Shown: in pieces, positions 48,388 through 60,755 of the stretch
How the letters are laid out: every line of letters starts with the position of its first letter
How positions within the stretch are numbered: position 1 is the first letter of the stretch
From: Monosporascus cannonballus
Lineage: Eukaryota; Ascomycota; Sordariomycetes; Xylariales
Assembly: GCA_004154925.1 (NCBI GenBank)
Contig: QJNS01000253.1
Coordinates: 47,071-111,070, forward strand
Direction: 5' to 3'
DNA: 64,000 bases
Program-made: the position numbers and the translations under genes
Notes under the pieces: generated by a model
What the model was told of the DNA's origin: nothing
The model's database searches: none
Seen by the model: the letters and a program-made list of their open reading frames with translations, nothing else

Positions 48388-50665
48388 TGCATAGCAAGAG
48401 TACGCCGCTGAGGTCAGGCCGACCGATGGCCTTATAGAACAGAGCTTTTCTCTATTGGTCCTACATCGCAATTGGATAAAACCATAGGATCCATACCGGC
48501 CATATTTGAATGGTAAGGTGGCGCTTGAAGAGTTGATTTATGTAACCATGTGTGGGGGGTATGGACAGATTGCCGCCACCAAGCATCGCCATACATGCCC
48601 CCCTTTGTTTTCGAAGGAGGCGACAACTGCACTAATGTGGCCCGAATGCACTATAGGCGCGCTACGCTTACCACGTATGCATCAGGACCAGTTTGAAAGC
48701 AACAGGGGTACGCTACTAGCGACCGGTTAGGTCAACGTCTCTTCACTTGTGTGTCTCCCACTAGACCGCCATCCCCCGGTCAACATGTGCAACTTACTCA
48801 AAAGAGCATATCGGTCGATTTCGCGATTCCTATTCCAGCCAAGGCTCTCAGGTACGCTTTGAGCGAACTACCGCTTCTCAGAGTGCACTGACGGGAAAAT
48901 ATGTTGGCACTCGAAACTCGGTATCTCATACATCAGTTCTTATAGTACGTCAAAGTGAATCACGTGGCCCGGTAGGCGCCAGAACACTGAGACGCGAATG
49001 GTCACGACCACGTCATTACTAGCTGTTTCCCTTTGGGTACGGGCCCGGGAAGGCAAGGGCTAGTTCCTTATTATCTTTTTGAAGCGCCACCGTGCGGGGA
49101 CGTCCAGTGTGCATCGAGCCCATCGACGACATGCCAAAGCACCTAGGTATTGCTGCCGACGTCATGCTATTACCTACTCTCGTCCTGGTCAGCAGTCTTG
49201 CCGGATTCCTACGGTCCTCTTAATCGCATAATCATATCAACCCGGTGTCAACAGGATCGCAAGTTGCAGGTATCCGAGCAGGTGTAGATGCTCGCAACTT
49301 CGAGACAGTGTAGAGGACGGCGATGTGTCTTATTAAAGAGATAGAATGGAACAAAGAAAAATATCTGATGCCGAGAGAAAGCCAAGCCCCGCCCGCAAAA
49401 TCCCCCCTCTCGGCAACTCGCTCAAGGCGCCTGGGGGCTTGCTGCAGTCAATCAGAAGATACTCTACAACCTGTGAGATGCGCTCTTCAGCCTTCTACAG
49501 CATGCTTCCGAAATCCTGACCATTCCGGGCGCTGCTGAAATGAGGGCCTACGCTGTCGGCTTCAACGGGTTCTATCTACACTACTCATGCATGCGGCTCA
49601 TTTATGTGGAGTGTCACAAATCTATTTTGATGATCTTACTTCTCCGCAAACCTAACCGGGTTTTCGTCCCATTGTCTTCCCTATCCAGCATCCAGGGGTC
49701 TTTAACGGTTCCACCCGCGTTATGCAATGTACCCTTCCGTTCCAGTCAAGCAAAAAGGAAGACGTCCTGCAGCCGGATGCATTCCGGGCTGGTCAATCTC
49801 TCAATATGCAAGATTTTATGCGGGCCAGCAGTGCCCGCGCTCATAATTATAACCTAGTGCTATACAGCACCATTGAAATAGTGACTCCCCACGTGGCATA
49901 ACTGCGGAATACGCGTCCAGAAAAACAACCAGCAAGAGCACAAACATCGCAACCCGAACAGTGTTCGCAACGGCTATCCCGCATAACGGCAGGCATGCAC
50001 ATAACCCGGTCGTCAGTTTGGCTGCCGTCCGATGGAAACTGACTGTCGTAACTGGGGGACACGTTCTAATATTGGACCCCTCGAATCGAACATTCCCAGT
50101 GGCTACTTTGCCGTACACGTCTCGCCTTCTGCGTTTTGGCATAGTTCAATTTGCTTCGTTCTCGGCTTGATCTGACTCTTGACTCGAAGAAGCCGCAACC
50201 CAGGCGTTCACCTTCACCTACAGCAGCCCAATTTCCTTCTCCATTTCATGTACATGACAGGAGCGTCTGGGTAGCGGCTGCCAGCTTGTAGGGAATAGGT
50301 AGCAGATGGCAGTAGGGTGCCCGGTGCCCTATCTCGAAGAGAGACGTTCTTCCCAAGCGTGTTAGCTTCCCAGTTGTCGCTCGTCTAATCTGCTCCCCTT
50401 TCCCTATATGAACTTTCCCCAGGCACCCGGTCGCAGTTCCAGTCCTTTTTTACAACTTCCATACAAGAATCCCCGTCGTCATTTGCTCCATCACCCCTAC
50501 GTATCTAACGCCAACCTCTGCGGAGTCGAAGTCTGTCATTGGAGCCTCAATATCTTAGAGCTACCACTACAGTAAGCTGTGTTGACCACGCTAGACAAGG
50601 TCAGTCTAAGAGAGAGAGAGCGCCTAAATGACCGATCTTGCTGATATCAGTAGAGAATCACCACG
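48388..50665. other. intergenic 2.3 kb
   Basis: This lies between two + strand genes: the 3' UTR of the Zn2Cys6 gene and the promoter of the TauD-like gene. A short GA repeat (about 50611-50621) is just upstream of the latter. No exon or RNA gene supported. Confidence 0.4.
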
Positions 50666-52041
50666 ATGGACGTCCGTGGCGTAGGCTCAACTCTGACTGA
50701 GGGCTTCGGCAATGTTGCCCCAGCAGGGCCAGCTCGTGGACATGGCAGCGGCACCGATGAGCTGTGTGGCATTCCAGCTGGATTTCCCCCTTGTCTGAGT
50801 GGAAAATCGGTCTGGACTGGCGCTCAGTTCCAAGACGAGACGCGCTTCATTCATGTCTTAACTGAGTGTCACTTGGCAGAAATCCCACGTGCACTTGCTC
50901 ATTTCAAAGGTAGCGCATGGCAAAATCAATGGTCTCGCGTGCAAGGCTGACGAGAGCTATAGAGAAGGAGTTGGACGGTGACCTCATAAATCGAGATAAT
51001 TTCCCGCTCCCTACTCTTGGCCCACTTCTAGAGCAGCTCAGTCACGATGTCTACAACGGAACCGGTTTCTGTGTTATCCGCGGCATCAATAAGGATGACT
51101 ACTCCGTCGAAGATCTCACAGTCATCTGGCTTGGTATCCAGGCGTACATTGCTGATCAACGCGGCCGCCAAGATCACCGAGGCAACATGTTGGGTAGGCA
51201 TGAGCCTTCCATGATGCCGTTGCTATGCGCTTACGATGAATCAGTGCATATCATCGCCGACAACTCTTCGGAGATAACCATTGGTCATCACCGTCATTCG
51301 AAGTCACCTCTTGTAAGATACGACAGGAAGGGCACGCGACTATCAATTGGCTGATTTGTGAATGCAGTCTTTCCACAATGAAGTGGCGGGCGACGTCATC
51401 GGGTGGTTAACTCGCAGTGCAGCAGCCTCGGGTGGCAGATGCATTGTTGCTTCTGTTCATGCGATTTACAACATTCTCGCTACGCACCGCCCCGATGTTA
51501 TCCGCACGCTGGCAAAGTCAGACTGGCCAATCGCACTGTAAGCTTCTCGACTTGGGAATAAGAAAGCGCAAATAGCTTAATTTAGAGCCACGCCAGGCCA
51601 CGTTTCCAGTGTCGACCACTTATCTTTCACCACCAGTCGAGGCTGATCATGAATTTCGGCCGCACTCCTTTGTTGGGGAATGCCGTGCATCCGCGACCGG
51701 GATACCTTCCAAAGCTCAGTGAGCGCCAACGCGAGGCACTCGACACTGTCGAGGCGATCGCCCAAGCGGCGCAGCTCGAGATCAAAACCCGAGCAGGCGA
51801 CATGCACTTCATCAACAACTTCACAGTCCTGCACCGCCGTGAGGGATTCGTTGATGGGGCAGGGCCTCGTGAGAAGAGACATCTAGTGCGCATGATATTG
51901 CGAAGTTCAGAGCTGGGATGGTCTATCCCTGAAGAGCTGAAGCAGGATTGGTACGATGCGTTCGAGGTCGACTCGAGCAAGACGTGGCATCTAGAACCGA
52001 TGCCTAGCGGCGCATTCCCGCTTCGCAAGTACACCAACTAA
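50666..52041 (+). CDS. TauD/TfdA-like Fe(II)/2-oxoglutarate dioxygenase
   Basis: Four exons: 50666-50909, 50963-51312, 51368-51537, 51588-52041; 405 residues. Introns are 53, 55, 50 and phase-consistent. The start ATG lies in a good context (CACGATGG). Fold markers: FPLPTLGPLLEQLSHDVYNGTGFCVIRGI (N-terminal half), HHRHSKSPLSFHNEVAGDVIGW with the iron motif H-x-E at about residues 201-203 (most relatives have H-x-D), LIMNFGRTPLLG, and the distal His in NNFTVLHRREGFVD (~337) with the 2-oxoglutarate Arg in KRHLVRMIL (~352-356). The fungal subfamily is widespread and its substrate is usually unknown; taurine itself should not be assumed. The gene stands alone with no sulfonate genes beside it, though a sulfate permease is 18 kb away. 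The Glu in the iron triad is known in some family members. Confidence 0.88.
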
Positions 52042-55000
52042 CTCGAGATTCTTATGATGGTCTGTGGATTTTATTGCATTGTTTTCTTAGTTTGTTTTCA
52101 TAGAGATAAGGAGGTATCCGAAAACGCCAGAAATTCTCGCGGCATATAGAGTTCAGGTAGACACGTGGTTGCTTCTCATCTGGGAGATATTGAGGACGAC
52201 ACCGAAAGTATGTTTCTCTTTCAGCAATTTGGTATCCACATCACCTCCGGGATCTAGTGGATGGGGGGCCACGGCTTCCCGTAAGTCATCTCGCTTGGAT
52301 AAGTCAATAGCATGCATGTCCACCATGTCTTCAACACATTCCCAGTATAGACGAATATTTCCAGACAGGGGACTCCTACTTGACTAGAGAAGGGAAAACG
52401 CTTATTGTTTCAACTGCCGTACCGATAGTCAAGACGTCACGTAATTGTTGTAGCAGTCCTCACTATTACGACGCTGGCTTAAGTCGCATCTTAGCAATGC
52501 CTATCACGCCAAATAATCAGCCAAACTTGCCTATTCCGATTATATGCATCCCACCGGTCCGCCAAGAAATCCGTCCTTATATCTAGTAGCTTCTGGTCTT
52601 CCAATGCTGCAAACCTTAGCTGAAATTGGGTAGTATCAAACCCATACGTCTTGATTCAAAGGCAGTTTCTGCACAAATTTTATCCCCTTGGCAGCTAAGC
52701 CGTAGCGGCCTGTCTGTGAGACATCATATTGGCGCGCATAGGACATGGGGAAGGCGCCATGTACTGGTAGTCTGGGTGGGCTAAAAAAGCGTTGATGGTG
52801 GACTCAAACGCCGTGAACAGCGTTTATTAAAGAATTTTACAATCGGCCGCAGAGAGGGGGGAGAGGTTGAATGAAGCTAATGCGGCAACTAGGAGCTGAG
52901 GTGGATACCAGGGAGTAGTCAATTCCGCGGGAGTGTATAAGATTGTCCAAGCCAATGAGATCCAACTGGTCCATACACACTAGTATATAACCTTCGCTCA
53001 GTCGTGCCCAGATCGCTAATGCCGCACCCTCCTTCATTATATGAGTGGCAGAAATTCTAGAACGCAATCGAAGAGGCTTCAGGCTTTGTTTCTTGACTTT
53101 TGAACAGATTGCATGGTCTCTATACACTTGACCCCTTGTTTTATTGTAGGAGGGGCCTCCACGACACTACTGGGTAGAACTTCGATTTTACAATAGCTTC
53201 GACGTATGTCCTGAAACGACTGTATTTATAACAATAGTTAATCAGACCATAAACGTAACTTTCGAAACGCTGTTATTTAAATATAATATAGCCATAAAAC
53301 GATTGCGTCTATATCTGTATTATACGATCAAAAAAGCAAGTCTCGGGCCCACTGAATAAGAATTCCCCTCGTATAATAAAACAATGGGTCGAGTGTAGGC
53401 AGGTAGTCTACGGAAAGAAGCAGATACATGGCCGGATCCGTCAACTAGCGGCCGAACCCGAACCAATAGGAAGTGGTTAGAAGAGGACGTAATATTACCA
53501 TATCTACGTGTAGCCACGAGCTGCTATCAAGTTCCTACAGCTATTGATGCGGGCATATACTGCAGTAGCCAGCCCACAACACCATGCAAGCCCCCATTTC
53601 GACAGCATAGGAGACACGTCACATTTACGATCTCCACGTTTCGAAGTCGCGATCGCCGCGCCTAGTAAGATGATAAGATCTGAATCTTACGAATATCCCG
53701 ACACCCTGTCTAGGAGGCTCATATCCATGATACGCGCTACGGACCGGCACACGGATCCGACTGCCGGCGTCCTAGGAACCGACCTATGATGTGTCGACAG
53801 TGTATAGCTTAGCCCCCGAGTCATGTGGGATATACATACGCAAGCCAGCCACGTCCAGAGTTATTCAGGGTATGTTTCGACTGCAGCTTCCTTCCACTTT
53901 ACGTGGTCCATAAATTACTGCCAATGTTAGTTTTTCTTTCGTGGATTTGTCAAAGGGCTGGCTTCTCCACGTCTACATCTCCGTCGACGCGCGGCCAGGT
54001 CGACAGGTCACGGCCAGTCCGCCTATATCGCTAGACGTGCCTACCACCAGCACTGCCGTTCCATTGAGCCGTCCAGGCCACGGCACTGTTTTCAATGGCG
54101 CTGTGATGCACCTCATGCACATACCGGCTCCCCGGTTATAGACGTCTCACAAATGCTGAGATCCGTCAGGACCATGCTCTCGGGACCTTATCCCGCCAGC
54201 GATAGGGCGTTCTGCGTTCTGATCCGTTGCAGGGACCATCAGAGATACGACGAAGTATACGCACACATGTATAGCGGTCCCTTATCTGAGAAGCACGGTG
54301 TCCAGGCTGATCTCGAGGACGAGCAGCCAAGCCGGCCCTGTCCTACCCGTCGTCGGCTGCTACCCACAATTCGGGGGGTCTGATGAAGCATTCTTCTTCC
54401 TACATAATACTTATTTGCTCCTTGGGCTACATTGCAAAATCTCAAAGCGGCCACGTCTGGCTGACATCTGCAACGAGGGAACTCCCGCCACAGCCAACAT
54501 TTTGAGCTCCAAAGGGTCAGGTAGGGAATGCCTAGTTCTGGGTCCAGGTACCTCCTGGCCGCTCACCTGCTGCCCCGGAAGAATGCATCGGAAGTACTGG
54601 ACGTGGTCACCCGTACAGCTGTCACTGTTCAGGAACCGCGCCTCTGCATCCCGAAAATGGTTCCTGTCGGGAGAGTACCCCCAGCATACGGGCAACAGCC
54701 ACCAAGACGCAGGGCAGGTTATGACGGACAATCTCGTATTAGGGTTGGTCCACGCCATCGTGCGGGTGGCGTCCAGTCGACGAGCTCGCTGCAGATAACC
54801 CAATACACTGTCTTGGTGCCTTTACGGCCGTAATTGCCGGCAGTTGGATAGAGGTCCGACCCTATTTTCCCTTCACCGGTATCCACATCTCCACGTACGT
54901 CGCCGCTCTCTGTTCAGGGTGATGCTTCTGGACAAGCAGTGCCAGATGAATTATTTTCCGTTTGGTTCGCCGTGGTCCTTGTACCACCTGATATTCTCAA

Positions 55001-58000
55001 TACGCCATACGAGAGGCGTGTCGCCACCCACGTAGGTGGCTTCACAGAGGGAACCTACATAGTTAGCCGTCCGAATGGAGAAAGGATGGCGCCTCCCATA
55101 AAAGGAATTGCTAGGCTCTTCTCCCTTAACTATCCCCCATTCTGCGAAGTAGGTCGTGTCGGATCGTACTCCCATCATACCGACCACCTCCCCGAGAGAC
55201 AAGCCTCGCCAGTGAGTGACCGATCGGGAAATGACTCGCTCCTCCCCGCCCTTCCGTCTCGCTGGGTTGTCCCATAACGACCATTCCCAGCGCGGAACGG
55301 TAAACGCCGCTGCTACACTTGGTCGTGTACACTCTCGGGAGACGGTAAGACTTTGCGTCACCACCAGTCACCGAGCAGCTGGTGCCACCCGATATTTGAA
55401 GATATATGGCGCATGCCGTTTCAAGACGACTTTTATGGTCATGCCGCCGAGTTGGCGTGGACATCTGGGTCTGGAGTAGCTAGGCAGACAGGCTAAGCGC
55501 TAAACTGGGATTGCCCAGCGACCTGACTTTTGACTAGGTGTCCATTATTCTACAAGGTTCCGGTGCTTAACTGGTCCATGCCCCATCGGCCAACAGGCTC
55601 TAACCCGCTGAACGTGGCCTTGGTTACGGACGAGATAGTAAGAATTAGCTAACTGCACAGAAGATGACTTCGATAGGCGTTGTTCAACATGCTACAAGGT
55701 GCCTTTCTTCGAATTCCTGCGTTGCTCTGTACCCGAAGATCTCAGTGCGCCGGTTGCACCTCTTCCTCGCGCACACGTCACATGAGCAGATCAACTAACT
55801 TCCTAGGTCCCGGTAGGGAGATCAACATGTGTTGCCTAGATTTCCCCCTGGGTTTTGATGGTTCTGTGCCGTCTAAACACTTCCGGTGCCGCTATGCTGC
55901 TTCCTTGTGGTTACGGAAAGCGGCAACGCGCTCTATCTGGTCCGTTCCTCGATGGCACAGATACTGCCATGCTATAGCGTATCCCCCTTGCGAGGCTTCC
56001 CGCCATAGGCGTCATATCTTCCTCTTATGCTACCACGCCTGGAATTATATGTTCTAGTATATGTTATTACTTGTTTAATCTACCATCGACGTTCCTTACT
56101 TTTGCGGCGACCACCTTGCTGAGCTTCTCAGGGGCGTACGAAGCTGTCTATCTCCGCTGACCGTGGTTCGTGCGTAACACCCCAGGGTCGATGCTGGTAT
56201 CGCCGCAGATATTGATAGGGATGATACGTCAACCCTCCAGCTACTGGTAGCGATGCTGATTCAACGTGCTGTTTGTGCCATGCAGCACTTGATGTATCTT
56301 GTCTCGTCCCTGGGCCCTTTCCTACTTCATGGTGCTTTCCTGCCTCCTACTTGCCCCGCCCCTACCTCGAGTGACTAAAACTCGGGTCGGTGGTAACGTA
56401 GCAGCAACATGGCGTGCGGGCATCGTCCGGAAGTTGATGCTCGAGATTCTTTGGCGAAGTCTTGTAGTTCTGAGCTACCATGAACCTGGCGTGTAGATTG
56501 GATATTACCCATGCCATTGGTGTCTCAGCTTACGTAGGATCCCCTGTTCAGCTCCTTGTTACGTCGTTATTACCAAGGCCATTATAACAATCGTCTAATT
56601 AAGCAACCGCAGATTGAGACTCCAGGTAACCGAAGCTAGGCCAGTCCCGTGAGACACTATGCACGACGCGGATTCAATGCTGTCTTGGCCCTCCCCCGGA
56701 ACAATGACAAAGCGGCACAAACGTCCGCTCAGGTGACGACCGATGGATGTCAGTCCCTAGACCTCTTCTTTATTTCCATTATAACCCCTTGGTATGGGTG
56801 CGTGTGAAGAGAGATTTATATGCACAGCAAGCAAGAGACAACTAGCGGTGTTGCCTACATGCTACTGACTATTATATAGTGTATTACAGCAAGTTTGCGT
56901 TTCCATCAAAGGGCCCCAGGTAGTCCTTTGCTTCCTAACTATAGAAGCACCTACCCAATTAGCCGCTAGTAGCTGGGGATATTATAAAGGTTATCACCCC
57001 ATATACCGCTACACGCGAGTAATAACCAGCCGAAGCTCGCACCCGATGTAATGTAGAGCTACCGGGAGTCACAATTGGCGCAGCACGATGGCTTCTTGAC
57101 GCTGATCTGGACACCGCAAGGGTCAAGTAGCCGCGCTTACCCTGTGATGGCAATAGCAGAGGATACCCGAGGATGGTTTGACCTTTTTTCTTGTCGTATT
57201 CATGTACTCGTTGGGAGTCCTCGAGAGATCCAGTAGGTCCTCCAGAACGCTCCCTTGTTACCCCCTGCAGCCATATAAGACTGCTGCACAAGTGAGCCTG
57301 TCATCCTGCCGGATCGTATGGCTCGCCGTTCACCACTACGTAGTTAATCACGGGGTGTTACTGTAGGAGCTAGAAGACCCTGGCCACGGCAAGCTCAGAG
57401 AGACAGTACAGGAGGTTTGGGGAGCGGGAATAGGTTTTCCTGACGTCTGGGTATAGTTGAAAGAGATGCCCCGGTCCATATGTGCATAGCATTCTCATAC
57501 CAAGATCTCGTGAGGAAGGTGGCTCTAACATAGTACTGTGCGACAGGGAGGGAGGAGATCAGAATTCCAGCGAACCTTCACGGGGATCCGACGGAAATTG
57601 CAAGGCCTCATTATGTTCCACTAGGAGAAGTCCGACAACACTAGACCGTAAATTTGGCGAAGGTGAATATCAAAAAGGCAGACTCCCCCTACTCGCCCCT
57701 ATATAGAGCGCATAGTACATACATATACATACACGCCTCCTAAGACAGCTAGGTAACTATGCGAGAATGGTTAATGACGCCTATTCACTGCCTCATCGGC
57801 ATGGAGTGATTAATGGATGAGACGAAATCATGTCTAGATATGTGGTCTTTCGGGATCTCAAAGAAGCCATGGGGTTTTCGAAATCTAAATCTCCAGTTGA
57901 TACATATATGAGATCACCAACACGCTAAGATGCGTCATAGGCACAGCAACCACAGCAACCTTGTAGGCACCTTAGGTGGTGAATTGGGTCCCTGGAGGTG

Positions 58001-58169
58001 GGTACAATATCTGACTTAGGCAGGGTAGCTTTATCGATAGGCGCACCCTGTCATTACGACCCCCTCCATCTCCATAACAGTCACCTGCAAACAGATTCAT
58101 GGCATTATCATTACACCCCAAACTATCGTACAATGAACACAATTCGGGAATCACGATAAACACGACGAG
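52042..58169. other. 6.1 kb gene-free block
   Basis: No exon series, transposon or RNA gene recognised. Several overlapping open frames of 100-140 codons (54298-54803 on both strands; 54939-55464; 55680-56057) have no motif and mirror one another. AT-rich patches occur around 53220-53340. The promoter of CRT10 is at the right end. Confidence 0.4.
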
Positions 58170-60755
58170 ATGGCGGCGGCAAACGAAGATCTCCAAGTGA
58201 GCAGGTGCATCTGCGAGACTGGCCGCAAGAGAGTAAGGTCCCCGGCATATGCCTCCCCCTCCGATCCTCAAGGCTATTATCATATGCTCGTCTTCTTTAC
58301 GTTGTGCTCCGGTTGCTAAAAAAATATATCATGAAACGATAGCATCACCTCCCTAGATCAGTCCACATCCCCTTCGAAGTCTCTCCGGTGGTCTACGCGC
58401 TCGGCCATGGCGACGCAGAGGGCGAAAACCATAACATAGTGGCGGCAGGGGTACATGAAGCTGAAGATGAGAATGAAGAAGGAGAAACAGACGACGAAGG
58501 AGAAGATGAAGGGGAAGACGACGACGACGAAGATGACGGAGATAATGCTGCGACTACGGAGCTCTGGCTCGGATGGGCGGAAGGGCCAGAGGGCGTTGAG
58601 TTGACAAACCCAAATGCTGCATGGGGCATTATGGACGTGTCCGACGAAGACGAGTGGACTGATGATGGGCTTGGTCCCGGTATCGGCGTCGCAGGTTCGA
58701 ACGAATCCGACAACGAAGACGAGCAGATTGTGCCACAAGTTGCCAGATGGAGGCTGAACCTCACGGCGCTCTCGCAAGTTTACAACCTATATTTCGTCGC
58801 ATACAAGAACCAGATCCATGTTTCCAGACCCCGTAGCTGCGTTACCAACACCCTGCCAGCTACGCCCGACCTCGTTCTCAAGCCTCGGCCCAGCCGCATG
58901 AGCTTTCTTGTCGGCGGAGACATTGATAGGGAGAACCCTCACCAGGTGAACCACCTAATTGTCGGCGATCTTGGGGACGAAGAGATACTTCTGCTCGCAT
59001 ACGATGATGGCGATGTAATCGCATATTATACGAAGCACATTGACAATGCCCTTGTCCAAGGGGAGGAGGACGGAGTTGACAATACAAGGCTTGTCCAGCC
59101 ATTCTTCCACGAGAACGTTGCCAAGTCCGCTTGGGGTCTTGCAGTTCACAAGAAATCACGCCTTATCGCTGTCGGCTCAAACATGCACAACGTGACAGTC
59201 TTCATATTCGCCTTGACTGGCGATCCATATCATCACATCCCTGGAGCGGACCCAGCCGAGCTATTCAGGAATCTCGTTAAAGATGCATCAGGGAACCTCC
59301 TCAATCCATCGGGAACCTCATGGGCCAATCTGGGCGAAGAGCAGCGCGTGCAAAAAGCTGCGGCTATGGAAAATGCCGTCAGGCGCCGCGATGCAAACTG
59401 GCGCATTCTATTGGAAAGTGAGTGGCTTCTTCCGTTGGAGTTTTGCCCTCCCTCAACCCCGATATATGGCCATCAATGTCGCATCAATCTCCATACTCGA
59501 AGTTTACGGACTCCGAGGAGAGCTTACGTCCCCGTGTAAGATGGGCGACTGCTTACTCCCGATTTAACAGCTAATTCCTATGGCAACAATATACCGAACG
59601 TCGCATTCACCAACGATGCTAATGGTGAAGCGGAGAAAATCGCGGCTGTGGACGTCAACGGGAATCTCTGGTTGATGGACATCTGGAGATTCGACAAGTG
59701 CCCTCACGTGAGAATAGAACAGATACATCGTAGTCCATCGAACGCGGCATCCCTACGACGTCTGTTCGAGGATATCGGGAACCCCCCCAGGTGAGCAAGA
59801 TTTCGCCCGTTAGTCGTAGGCGTATTGGACTAATACGGTCAGACCTCGAGGCTGGGGTGTTCTCGTTTTGCCGGAGAGCAGCTTCCTACCCGTGAAGGGC
59901 TTCCAAGAATTGCTCGGTCTGCCGGCATGCGATATAAATTATGCCGCCAGTGAGCGAATTGGGCGCTGGATCGATATCAGCAGAGGAATCAGACACGTGA
60001 AGAACAACTCGGTACAGCACCCGTGGTTGCGACCAAATCAGACACCGCGATCTATGTCCGATCAAGATGGTGAACCGTGGCAACCGAGCACCTGGTTCGA
60101 TTTTCAGGATCGTGGCTCTTCGCGAACCACTCCAGCCACTCGCGACTCGCAGGGTTCGCCTTCTTCACGCCAACCATCATCCAGGCGTAGACAACTCGGG
60201 GTCTCAAGCGAAAACCTACGCGGCAAAGCAGAACCGAAGACGATACTCAGTGACGGGAGCAGTATACTGCGCACATACGAGACAGACATCGAACTTCGGA
60301 GTTTCGAGGAAGGTGGGGTTGGCGTTATGTTTGAGGGCGCGATCCGCCAATCTCGCCGGCGACAGCTGGTTATCCCGAATCTAGCTCTTATGCATGAGCG
60401 CTTAAGTAACCTACTTCACGTGCCAGAACTGTCTCTGGTCGTGGCGGCGTCCATGTGTGGCAGGGTGGCGCTTCTTACCTTAACTCGACCCAAAACCGAG
60501 GGTTTCCCATTCAAGCGGGGTTTCAAGATCGAGGCTATCTTGCCAACTAGGAGTGACGAGGATAGACACTTGCGTCCCGTATGCCCACTTCTAGGAGTGG
60601 CCGTTTCGCCGGTTTTCCTCGCAGACAAGAGAGCGGAGACGGACAAGACGCCGGCTCCGAGACGGTATCGGATCATGCTTCACTACTACGACCTCCGCAT
60701 CCTGAGTTACGAGCTGAGCCGGGACTCGGCAACCGACTTTCTCTCCGTCCTATGA
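58170..60755 (+). CDS. CRT10: CRT10-family protein
   Basis: Proposed exons: 58170-58196, 58343-59417, 59571-59790, 59843-60755; 744 residues. The first exon encodes only MAAANEDLQ before a 146-nt intron (donor GTGAGC, acceptor GATAG). It is inferred because the next exon is coding-like (RSVHIPFEVSPVVYALGHGD) but has no in-frame ATG. Later junctions are firm: LLETNSYGNNIPNVAF and IGNPPRPRGWGVLVLP. An extended Asp/Glu-rich region follows the N-terminus, then the CRT10 core (ALSQVYNLYFVAYKNQIHV; HLIVGDLGDEEILLLAYDDGDV; AWGLAVHKKSRLIAVGSN), which looks like beta-propeller-type repeats. Known role: yeast Crt10 affects ribonucleotide reductase gene transcription and dNTP supply. A second disordered stretch (~residues 500-570) separates the last propeller-like part. 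Family assignment is from remembered motifs. Confidence 0.85.
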
